64,000 nucleotides of DNA from Rhea pennata (taxonomy: Eukaryota; Chordata; Aves; Rheiformes; Rheidae): assembly GCF_028389875.1 (NCBI RefSeq), contig NC_084678.1:16150899-16214898 (forward strand), written 5' to 3'. Made by a program: the position numbers and the translations under genes. Shown here one piece after another: positions 1 to 21,880 of the stretch. The notes under the pieces are model-generated. The model was not told the DNA's origin. It searched no databases and was given only the letters and a program-made list of their open reading frames with translations. Within the stretch, counting starts at the first letter, position 1. The number at the start of each line of letters is the position of its first letter.

Positions 1-10150
<10,150 letters not shown>

Positions 10151-10164
10151 AGACACCACCCACC

Positions 10165-10585
10165 AGGCTCTGGCGTCCTTCCCCCAAAAGCCGGGCTATG
10201 CCGTTCACCCCAAATAGGGAGCTAGCACCCTATTCCCAAATCAGGCTGCGACCTACCCTCCTCTAAATCAGGCTCCAGCCTCTCCCCACAAAAGTCTGAC
10301 ATCGTCCCCAAAAGTCAGCTGCAGGGATTCTCATCCCCCCCCCCCCACCACCAAAGTCAGGTTTTGGTATCTCTCCCCACACACACCCAGTCAGGCTTGG
10401 GCATTCTCCCCCCAAATCAGGATCCAGCAGTCCCCCCTAAAATCAAAATCTGGCATCGTCCAAAAGAGAGTGGTGCATCTCTTGAGCACCGCTACCCAGC
10501 CAGGCTCTTGCATCCTCCCTCTAAAATCACACTTTATCATCTTCCCCCCCCAATCAGAACTCTGTCTCCCCCTCCCCAAATTCTC
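10165..10585. repeat. degenerate ~26-bp tandem repeat upstream of KCNQ2
   Basis: Variants of the core CCCCAAATCAGGCT, often followed by CCAGCATC-like sequence and a C-rich spacer, recur about every 20-35 bp. Visible cores include those near 10238, 10265, 10290, 10310, 10353, 10390, 10414 and 10439. Later copies are increasingly diverged, and C runs interrupt the array. It is non-coding and directly adjoins the CpG island. Confidence 0.6.
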
Positions 10586-13500
10586 CCAGCCATGCTTCTT
10601 CAGGAAGCCTCCCATGAGAAGGGCTAGGTAAAACACGTGTGAATTATTTTCCTCTCTGCACAGTGAGAGCTGGGTGCACCCTGCAACGAGGTGCCTGTCC
10701 CTGGGGCTCCAACGTGGTGCCATTGGAAGATGGTGGGGTGGGTTTGAAGGAGGGCCTTGAGCCCATGCTCCCCTCTCTGCATCGCCATTTGGACACCGGA
10801 CCCTCTTAATCACACGGACAAATTTCCAGGTCCAAAATCACTCCATTAGTGCACTCTTCCCAAGGGTTCAGGCCCAAATTTAGCTTGTTTCATGCACTGC
10901 AACTCCATCCTGATGTGGCCACCAGATTGGACAGAGGACTGAGCTTCCAACTTATGAAATCCATTTCCAGGTATGCTGACCAAAATCAGCTCTTTAATGT
11001 AGCCTTTTGGTCATGGTCCAACTTCACCATTTCCCCCCATACAACATTGCTGGCTTCATGCCCCAAAGAGTATTTCTTCCTCATGCACCTTCACAAGACT
11101 CTGAAGAAAACATTTAGCCTGAGATAATGCAGATACATGTGCAGCACACAACTATACTGCTCAAAAAGTGATGATTACAGTGCAGTGGGAAGAATGGCAG
11201 CCAGAATCAAGCTTAAGACTGTCAGCAACTGCTTTGGGGAGTTTTCTATCACTTATAAGCTGACAAACTGCAGATGATCTCTGACCTGCACAATCTTCTT
11301 CTTCATAAGTAAATGATGCTTTAGGACAAGGTTTTCTATATGTAAGTAAAGTTACAAGCCCAGGTGAGCCTGTTCTCTCACTACAAAGTACCTTGTCACA
11401 ACATGGGTATTCGACAAGCATCAAAAGAGTTGCCCAAGATTTCATCAAGCACAGGAAGCATGCAGAGCTGTGGTTCAGTCCCCTCTGTTCCTGGGGGCAG
11501 TAGCTGGAAATCCAGTCCTGTCAGTCTGTATTGTTGGTAATTTTTCTTATGACATTCATATTTAAATGAGAATATCAACAAAGCCTTTCAGAGTGCATTT
11601 CCTAAGTCCTAGTTTTGGCTTTTTGGTCCTCTCCTTATTCCTAAGGAGAAGCCCAATATCATCTAATGGACTAGAGGAGCATTGAGACTTAAATTCCTGC
11701 CACTTACTCTCCAGATCCAATCCTGTACATTACGAATCGGCATGGAACAGCCCCATATTTTTACGAACAGTGTGTTTCCTGTGACCCACATTCTCACCAA
11801 CGCATAGCTAAAAGAGAAGTCATCCCTGCAAGTCAGGCAGAAAACTAAAGCTGGGTTAAATAATAGAAAAACAGATCTGCAAGATGTCAGTGAATAAATT
11901 ACTCAATTCAGCAAGGGGCCATTCTATTCATTATTTGTGAACACTTGTAAGATCATTATTGTTCTTTAATAGGGTAGCCAATTACAAATGTGCCTGGCAC
12001 TAATGTACAAAGTGCATTATTATAGATCCAGCTACACAGTCCAAAAGCAGGAAATAGCCCCCTCCACAAAAAGGCCAACAACAGAGGAAGCAATTTTCAA
12101 TTAACAAATTCAAGATTACAAATAGTCTGCGAGCCCTAAAGAATCTGAATTCATCTCACTCCTCTTTGCCTAATTAGTGGGTGGTTGCAGTGTTGCACTG
12201 CAGTGCAGCTTTCAGGGTCGCCTATCTCTGAGACCATCACAAACATAGGAGTGGGGCCAAGGGAGAGCATGGGATTTCTTCCCTCCTGAGCCCTAGATGG
12301 GCTGAATGAGATACCAAGAAGGAAAGAGTGAGGTTGTACCAGCTCTCAGGGGTTGTTGATTCACTTGGGAGGGAGGTAAAACCTCAGGTGAAGACAAGTA
12401 AAGTCCTGTGGGCAACTGGCACCAAGAATGTTGCCCTGGAAGGGGGGGAACTCAACTGTGTGTATTAGCTGCAAACAGAGCAATCCTTGGGGAGGCGGAA
12501 AAGGCCTGAAACTGTAGGTGTAGACCCACTCTAGCCTTCCTCCTTCCCTCTCTTCACCTTGGGAACTTCAGGTATCCTTGATTCCTTCTCTAGAGATAAT
12601 GCTTCACGGCTTAACACTAAATATAATAGTTGCTTGTTTAGAAGTAGCTTGCCTGAGTGGAAGGGGCTTTGCCTTGGGTGGCAGGAGAACTGTTCTTTGA
12701 TTCCTCCATCAAAGTGCTCTGGGCCTGACCACATTGCCACCCACTTTCCTCCTCTCTCCTTCCACCTGTAAGCTCCTAAGAGCACGACCTCAATACACTC
12801 TTGCACTGCACCTAGCATGTCTCTTGGGAATGACTGGAATAGAAACATTCATAGAGCTGAGATGTCCTGCCCCAGCATCCGGAACAGGGCAGTTTCGAAG
12901 ATGAAGTCTGTTATGTTGGGGGACAGAAGAAAAGACATAACCACTAACGTTGTGTGAATTAATGAAGTACATAAAAGCAGTGCTGGGAAGGTTCTTTTAT
13001 CTGATCCAAGGACATTATGTCGCCACAAACAGAATTATTGAGTTGGTTCTTTACTTTCAACACTACTGAGAGCTTTAAAACATGAATATCATAGCAGGTA
13101 AGTCAGACCCTGAAGGTAAGATGAAATCTATCAAGCAATATGAAGATACAGGAAGTTCATGCTCTGTCCTTTGGCAATTTTTGAGGCATAGTAAGAAACG
13201 ACTGGTGTGAAATGCATGGAATGACTCCAGGGATAGATTCCTGTTTGAAATACAGAATTGATGCCCTTTCTTCAACTGATGCCCACTCAACAATTGAAGG
13301 TTTGCACAAACTGTGCAAGCATAACCTAGGTTTGGTAACTCACAGCTTGCTCCCAGAGCTATTTCCAAAACCTAAAGCAGATGGCTTTGTCTCACCTTGC
13401 TCAGTGCTTGACTCACTGGTGGCTATACCACCCTAGCAACACCAACCTCACAAGAGCAAAGGTGCGAACAGATCAGTCATTTCTCACCCCACATCCATTC

Positions 13501-15007
13501 ATCTCCATCCTTCACCTCAGCTACCTCCCTCACACCCATATCCTCTTCTCTGAGCAACGAACTGCCCCCTGGAACCCTTGTTTATTGATTAGATTGTGAT
13601 GATTGATAGAGCTGAATTTTGGGCTAACAATGACTTTTGCCAATGCATGCCAAACTGTTTTGAGCTTTGAAACTAGGAAGGCTGACCTAGAAGAAAGCTC
13701 AGTTCATACAGAGGGATCCATCCTGGGATGAGACTGCACGGAATAATACTTAACCATTTCAGATGCCTCTACCGTTATGCCATGTTTAAGGGAGAAGTTC
13801 TTGTGCCTAAATGAAGAAATCCGCAGATGACCCAAGTGAGACAGATGGTTGCAGTCCCTTCTCACTGACAGAGCATCCTGCCTCAAGCAGGGCAACAGCT
13901 CTTCCAAAAGCTCCGAGACAGGCACATCTTGAGAGGGCACCATGCTTCAGGCACCTAACAGCAATGGGCTATACTTTCTCTGGAGGATAGAAGTGATCAG
14001 TACCAGCTGGTCATCAGACTATGGAAAAGCCCACCAAAGACTTCTGGATGAATTCACATTATGAAGTCTGCTGCCTTTGGAGCAGAGCAGCACTGAGATG
14101 GAGCAAGTGTAACTCATGGCAAAGATGTCCACGGCAAGGAGGGTACAAACTTTTGGCTGGAGTATAAACCAATGTTCAGCAGAGGTCCATCTCATCGTGT
14201 TGAGGGGGAGATTTGGAGGCAGTGGCAGAGAATCTGGAGTGTGGTGGAGAAGGAAACATTAAGATGAGTGCGTGGTAAAGTAAATTAGAGGGGAGCCTGC
14301 TTATCACTGCTGTTAATTGAGCCATAAGGAAATGGGCCTTCAGTGAGAGACAGAAATTGGCTGAACAAGCTTAAATTAGATTGAAGATCCATGCTCCGTT
14401 TATTGGATTGAGGAAGGGATTAAAAGCACATTATAAATCTGTAGTTGCTAAGGCCACAGGGTTAATGGCAGGTGGAGCAGCATTGTCTCACAGCTCTGGA
14501 AAGCCTCTCTCCTACAGCTGGCAATGGCTTGGCCTGAGGCTTCTGCTGGGGGTGAATGTGGCGTTTGCAATCCCTTGCAGGCGCAGGAGCGGATGGTCAT
14601 TCCAGCCCGCGTGGCTGGTCAGGCTGTGGCAGCGAGTGCAATTCCTGTGGTACAGAGACATACACACTGGTGTGGAAGATCACACGGGAAAGCGAGTTTC
14701 AAAATGAGCACTAGGCAAAGAGTAAAGGCCTTTCTTGGCACTCGCTTCTAGCCACATCAGCACTGACTATTTATCAGCCTAAGATGTATGTTGTCCAGTT
14801 TCAATCACATTTGACAGACAGCAGCCTCAAAGCTAATCAAATCTGTGTCATTTTTTTCATGAGAAAAAAGTAGCGATTCCTCCCTCCTTTTCCCTTCCCA
14901 GGGGATCCTGAAGCATGAACTCATCTTCATTAGGCATTAGAGAAAGTTATCATGAGAAAATACCCACTGCAATTAAAATGTTTCAGTTAGAACTCATGCT
15001 CAACATG

Positions 15008-15009
<2 letters not shown>

Positions 15010-15047
<38 letters not shown>
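15010..15047. repeat. (AAT)n microsatellite
   Basis: About twelve uninterrupted ATA/AAT trinucleotide units lie in an AT-rich intergenic block. Long pure arrays of this kind are usually length-polymorphic. Confidence 0.95.
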
Positions 15048-15049
<2 letters not shown>

Positions 15050-18000
15050 TGCTTTGCTAGTGTTGGTGCTGAGAGAGCTACTTATCCTATAAAAAAAATT
15101 TCTGGATGCAAGATTTCCGTGCCACTGTCCTTTCTGTCTTGTTCTTAGCTCCTAGCTCACTGGAGCCTGCTCCAACAAATACTGGGGCAAAATAATGCTC
15201 TATAAAATTGGCTAGATCTGCAACTGGGAGTGCCTCACTACATTAACAGAAGTCTCTCCACACCACAGAAACTTGCACTGGATTAACCCAGAAGGGAGAT
15301 GCACCTACATCCTTTTAATCCAAAGATGTTATGTTTGTCCTTTCTAAGAGCAATTAAAATTGCTGGAGTTTCAGTATTAATTTGTGACTTGTTGGCCTCA
15401 CTGTAAAGCTGGACATAACAAGAACTTACCAGGACACATGAAAGAAGAAGAGTCAAACCCAGAGCATTCATAGAGCTAAAAACACCCTTCTCCCCTCAGC
15501 AAGGACCCAATTAGCTATGGCTTGGGGAACTTCTCCCAGCACTTGCTGAGCAGCCCACAGTAGGGTTCCTCAGTCACACAGGGACCTGCATCCACCTTGG
15601 GCCCCCTGCACCCAGCCAGCACTGTCCCCTTTGCCCAGCTCAGCTTCCCCCACTGCAGCTTCTTCCCCAAACATTTCCCCACCTCTCAGGTCTCTTTTCC
15701 AATCTCTTGCCTCTATTTTTCCTTCAGTAGCCTCCAGCTCTGGCTCTTTCCCTAGCCTCCTTTGAGGCCACACACAATTCCCCTTCTTCATTTATATTGT
15801 TACCTTGATGGTATTTTTAGCCTGTGTCCATGTTGCCCCTGAGTCTTCCTTTTCCTAGGCTCTATAAATTTAGCTGTCTTAGTCATTCCTCATGCCTGAC
15901 AGCACTCACATTGTTCCTCCTGACCTTGCTTTGCTGCATCCTCCCATACTGGGAGGGCCACAGCCCCACAGCAGCCAACTCCAGCCACAGTCCCCTCTGT
16001 ACTCTAGGCCCCATCCTTGTGGACAAGGCTGCTCCATGATGTCCTCTCTGCATCCCATTCTATCACTACCAGCCTTTCAGATAGTCACCTCTCCATAACC
16101 CTCTTAAGAACAAATTTACAGCTTTTTAACAGTAAACACAATCTAGTCTTAGCTTGGTAGGTCTTCTAGCCTTACCAGCATGGACTGCAGCTCTGAGCAG
16201 ACTTTGCTCCCAGTAAGACCAAGAGCAAAACACTTGCCTTTAACTGCCTCTTGGCTGAGGCCCAGCTTTACAGAGACCATTAAATACTTTGCATCTCATC
16301 AGGCACCTGCCTCCCACCAACCTCAACACTGAAGTGAAACCTGCAGGAATATTTAGGACCTGGAGATTGTCATCAGAAGAAAAAGCCTGTGCTGAAAGAG
16401 CTAACACCTCTGACACATCTCTCTCTCTAACAGAGATGAACAGTGCAGAAAAGCACCGGATTTCTGTGTTTTATTTGGCAATGAAGTCAAAAAAAAAAAG
16501 AAAAAAGAAAAGAAAAAAAGAAAGAGAAACAAAAAGTCAAATAGTAAGCTTCAAATGGTCCCAGGTGTTACAGATTAAGCAGCTCAGGAGCTTGCAGAGA
16601 GCTGGGCTCTGCTTCTCCCTGCCAGGCAGCTGCTTGCTGCTGAGGGGATAAAGAGCTGCAGGCAGTTGTGAAGGGAGTCTGGAGGATTTAGGAGCTGGTA
16701 GGAGAGATGTTGGTGCTGCTGAGGTATTGGTGCAGGGTTGCAAGGGGAGGGCAGCGTGTTTAGAGGGAAAGAGCACGTTCTCTCCTGGACACAGGGCCAT
16801 AGCGTGGGTCAGTCCCTGGGGAAGACAAGTGATGTGCTGGGCTTGGAGGGTCCCTCCTTTTGTAGGAGAGCCTGGACCTGGAGCATGCTAGCTGTTCAGA
16901 GGGAGCAGGGGTTGTTCAGATTGAGGGTGGGATGATGAGCGGTAGGGCATAAATTCTCCAGGTTCAGCAAGCAAGACCTCCAAACACAATCACTAAAATA
17001 CCAAGGAGCCTTAAAACTGATTATTTGATTTCTTTGTTATTGAAACAAAGAAAGCCTTCCAAATATAAAAACCTATTTTCCAGTTTTTTTGACCTTTTTG
17101 CTTTTCCAAAATATTGAAATGAGAATTTTAGTGTAAACTGACTGGGTCACTTTTGATCCAAGATTCATATATGAAAGCTGTTATATAGAAACAAAACTTA
17201 AAAATATATATTTTGTTGGAGAAACTCCCCGATAGACCTGGCTGCCTCTGCTACAGCACAAACTCTGATGTCGCCTGTGAAGATGAGCCCTTGAAGTAAC
17301 TTAATTCATAGTTTTTCTGCACCGTGGGCTTTTGCTGAAGGACTGTTTCAATCCTTCAGACCGGACATGAAGGAAACAAAAAGAACACAAGGGGAAAAGG
17401 ATTTGCGATTTATGTGATCAGGCTCTGCATGTGTCTCTCTCCCCTCCTCCGCTGTGGAACACATGGGCAATTTTCACTGAAGCTCATTAAGGGTAGAGGG
17501 GATGCTGCAAATACTTGCAGGTTTTGTGAGAATATGTCGTCAGAGAGAGGGCAGAGACCTTGACATTTCTCCAGTGAGGGAGATGATGACCCAGACACAC
17601 AGCCTTATTAGACATCAGAGAATCCACAAATGCCTGTTGCCTCAAAACCCAGATCCGTAGCGATTTGGAAGTCCTGGTCCTGCTACTGGTGCCACTCTTT
17701 CCTTCCTTGCTGGCTTGGTTTAGCTCTTTTTCGGGGCATACCAGGGAGGTGCTGAGCACCTCTGTGCTTGGGGATGTTCGATAGGGCGGGCGGGGCTGAG
17801 CTGGAGGCACAGACCCTCTGCGGGCCATGTCGAGGCTGCGCCTGCCGGGTGGCATCTCCCGATTCCCTGCCTGATTTTCATGCACCCTCTGTTTTGTTCT
17901 TGCAGCTCTGTCTTGCATGCACGAGTCCAAAAGGTCTTGCTGTCCTCTGTGCATCCAGATGCTCTGACTGTGCCTGCAAAATGTCTCATTCAACATCTAC

Positions 18001-21000
18001 GTGTCCTCACCTGTGCATGCCGACGACAAGCAGAGCAGGGAGGGTGGGTTTTAAACGAGCTGTGTTTGTGCCCTGATCATGCGCTGCTGCTCTGGCAATG
18101 GCCCTGTTATCTGGGCTGTACCATGAGAGGAGCTTTGCCTCTACCCAGATTTGCAGCCTGTCTCTGCCCCTCCGCATTTCCCTTCTCCTACAGATTTCCT
18201 CTGGTCCACATGGAAATTTATAGCAGGAGACGTCCTGGGATGCCAAAGCGCATTGACCTGCAGCAGCACACCTTGCTCACAGCAATTGCTCTAATGGGAG
18301 CTGTTCAGAGCATCCAGGAAAAGCTCATTAATCATCCCCACCTCCGCCTGGCACGGGATGCCCTCGCTCGTCACCAAGATCATTCAGTTCAGTCCCAGGG
18401 GATAAGTCCACAGTGTGTCCTTGGAGCTGGTGTGTGTCGCTGCCTGTTGATGATGGGGATCTTCCCATGACAACGATTGCTCTGTCGCTGGGACAAGGTC
18501 AGGAATGACAGCCAGCATCCCTCCCCTCCTGGAGACCACTGCCTGAAAATAAGGGCTCAGAAATCTGCAGCATTCGCTAAGAAACTGTTGTTGCACCTTT
18601 CATCTTGCAGTTTGGTGACCGTCCTCACCATTAACACCTCTATCAAAAGGCCTTGCAGGATGCCCTGGCTGTGGGGTGACTGCACCCAGGCTCATCATGC
18701 CTAAGTGCTCGCTGGGCAGGTGTCCACCACGGCTGGAAGAGACAGCAGAAAGCATTTAGAGGATATAAGGTTTAAAAAGAGTGTCAGACAAGTGGTGATC
18801 AGAAATCTTTTAGACTAAGCAAAACCTGGCCATTCTCAATGCGCAGGCAGCCTAGCCCATGGTGGGAATGTTTGAGACAGAGGCTGAAACAAATTACTTG
18901 AGTCTGCAGCAGCATCTCCATGTAAGACATTGGAGCGTGGAGAGGTAGTTTCTGAGTGATTGGCTGGAGACTGGGGAGCGGGTTATGGAGGGTGCGTGGG
19001 CAGGAGAGGTCCCCTCCCTCCTCACATCCACAGGGGCTAAATCTGCACTTGCTTGAAAAATGCAGGTCTCAAATGGGGGGGGGGGGGGAATGCAGAAGGG
19101 GGGAAGGTGGTTTAAGGAGATGATTAAAAAGCACCTGCTGATGCCTTCCCAGGTGTGGTCTTTGGTGCACTACAAAACACTCAGGTGTGCCTGCTTTGCA
19201 AATGAGGTGAGTAAATGCAGGAAGGAGAGGTGAGGCACACTCAGGTAGGGATGGCTTTTCTTTTTCTTCTTTTCTTTCTCTTTGCCCTGTTGAGCCTTTT
19301 CCCCCACTTCTGATCAAGCCTATCCTCTGTTTCCCAAGGAGGTTTATCTCAGGGGTTTACATTACTAGCTTGCTGTACAGAAAGTCTGTCCCAAGGACAA
19401 AGAGACCAGAGTAACCAGAGATCCTGCCTTTGGCTCTTCTTCAGCCTCACTGTGCTGGGGGCTGTTCAAAGTAGGAGCCCCAACCCCTCTGCTCAGACTT
19501 GGGGGCACTTTACACCTCGCAGATCTGCTCTGAGGAAGGTAGTGCCTGGCTCCATGGTCCTAGGAGACATGCAGCCCCTTGCTTCCCTTCCCTCCCCTTC
19601 CTCCATGGAGGATGCAAGGGATGTGGTGCCAATGATGGGAGGGTCTAGATGCCAGGGCCTAGATTCACCTCCAGGGAGAGAGAGAGAGGCATCTCCAGAC
19701 ATGCCCCAGGCTCCTGCTGGGGGGCCTTATCATCCGGAGGGGTGTAGTGCTCCACACTGATTTAACTGAGGGGCTAGGGTGGCTCCATTCCTGTGGCCAG
19801 GTGAAAGGAGTTGAGGAACCATGTTTCCCACCCTGCTTGTCTTATCCAGCCCCTGCCAGCTGGGATGGACAGATAATTGAGTGCTGCCCTTGGCAGTGTG
19901 GCATGCAACTCTATTCTAGAGATGTTTTGGAAGTATATTTGATGGATAGTCTGGAAGTGCGTCACCTTGGCAGGCTAATAATTGCAGCCCGGATCTGGTG
20001 GTGATTTATAAGTCTGCGTTAGATGGAGAGCTACCTATTGGTAGAAGGGCTTTGCAAGGTGCTCGTGCTGTGCGTTTTGAAGCAACCCAAAAGGAAGGTG
20101 AGAGGATGCTGTCAGGAGATGTAGCCCCAGAACACAGATCTCTGTCAGTGCTGAACCTGCTTTCCAAGACCACATCACATACTTTGTGCTACATCATTCC
20201 TATGCCTACCACAGACAGCTGGGTCAGTGCCTCTGGCAGTAGGTGATGGTAGGACCAGATGGGTGATGTCCCGTGACAGTGCTGGCTTTCAAATGGCTGG
20301 AAGCATAACTTAGCCTTCCTAGTAGTCAGGGGCAACGTGTTCATTGATTTCCAAGGGAAAACAAATGGGATGGAAGGCCAAGAGACCTTCACTTGTTTTT
20401 CACCCATAGCAGGGTGCAGCTCCAAAGGCTACCAAAATAACCCAGGCATTACCATGCCTTTTGAGTCAACATGAGATGTGCAGGACCTCCCTGGCCACAC
20501 AGGGTTAAGGTTCAGTAAGATATGTGGGGGAGGTGGGTAATCAATGGAAGCAACGGGAAATGTTGCTGTTACTGGCATCCCTGGAATGAATTTGATGCTG
20601 AGAGCCTGGAAGCAGTGCAATTCATCTCCACATGTTCTTCTCCTCACCGCATCCACAGCCTCCAGATGTACACCACACCCCTTCCCTGCAGCGAGGAGGT
20701 GACAGGGATCATTTCTGGAAGAGCCGTGTGGATTTGCATAGGACCACTGCTCTGTTTCCTACTCCTGCTGAACTGGAGAGGTTTTCTCATGCCACGGAGC
20801 CGTGCAGGAGGCCAACAGCCTCCTAGGTGATGTGCTACTGTGCGCTAGGTTTTTGCTGAGACGTGCCCGGTGACTGGGGATTTTGTGGCTGCTGCCTTCG
20901 CTTGCCTCTGAGCATGGAAGAGCAGCAGGCGGCTCGAATTCACCCAGATCAGCAGCTGCAGCGTGGATTCCTCTTGCAGCCTTTCAAAAGCTTCATAAAT

Positions 21001-21159
21001 TTTTTAGAGCAGCCCAAAGTGCCTGCTGAGTTGGCCAATCAACGCTGGCAGAGTAAGGGAACTTACTTTAAATTATTAACCGTGCGCAGTCAGACACAGG
21101 GATGGAGGTGGGAAAGGCAAAGTTACTCATTACCCCTTCTCCAGGGAATGCCGCAGGAG

Positions 21160-21880
21160 CGCCCGGCGCCGGCTGCCCCGAGGTGCCGCAGCTCCTGCTC
21201 CCTCGCCAGCACCGAGGCTGTGCCCGAGGTTGCCCGAAGCAAAGGACTGGCCAGAACTCATCTCATAGCTGGTGTTTCACCCCTGGACGCTGTCACAGGT
21301 GGGAGCCAGCCAGCAGGTGCAGGAGTTACTGCAGGCATCATCCACCCTAAGAAATTCCCTCTTCCCGGGCCCATAAGTTTCTTAAGCCCCCTCTTAACAA
21401 GCGGATCGGGAGTAGCGAGCAAGAGCCAGACCCAGCACTCTTCGACTTTCCTGTAACCTCCAGTAATTTTCCCCTCCCGCGCTTTAAATGTCACGCAATG
21501 TAACCAAGTTTGCAAACTCCGTTCCCCGAGGAGATGCTAACAGGCGCTTTGCAGCCTCCGAGGCTCTGCCCTTCTCTCCGTTCGTGGGTCGGGCTTTATG
21601 TCAGCATCGGCGCTCGGTGGAGCGGCGGGAGCGCGGGCGCCGGGAGCCGGCAGTGCCTGGCCGGCAGCGCGGGCCTGGGCTGGGCGCGCGGGCAGGGCGT
21701 CGGGGAGGTAGCGCCCTGCCGCTGGCTCTCCCGGCCCTGCTGCCGAGGGACTTGGTGCCTGTTTCCACGAGGTGGCATCCTGAGACTGACACAGAGCGAC
21801 GGCATCCAGCGCGGTGTGCAGAGAAGACAGGGATGGAAAGCATCTCCGAGAAGGGGGAGGGGAGGGAAAGTCTCTAGGAC
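21160..21880. promoter_or_regulatory. orphan CpG-rich patch downstream of EEF1A2
   Basis: A patch of high GC and frequent CpG stands out from AT-richer surroundings, densest at 21590-21800. It lies about 2.2 kb beyond the EEF1A2 polyadenylation signal and is not attached to any gene I can see. It could be a promoter of an unannotated non-coding transcript, an enhancer CpG island, or simply GC-rich DNA. The reading frames across it have no recognisable domain. Confidence 0.35.

Noticed and set aside
15010-15047. AAT array considered as part of a CRISPR-like or satellite structure
   Set aside because: It is a simple trinucleotide microsatellite with no spacer structure, in a vertebrate genome.
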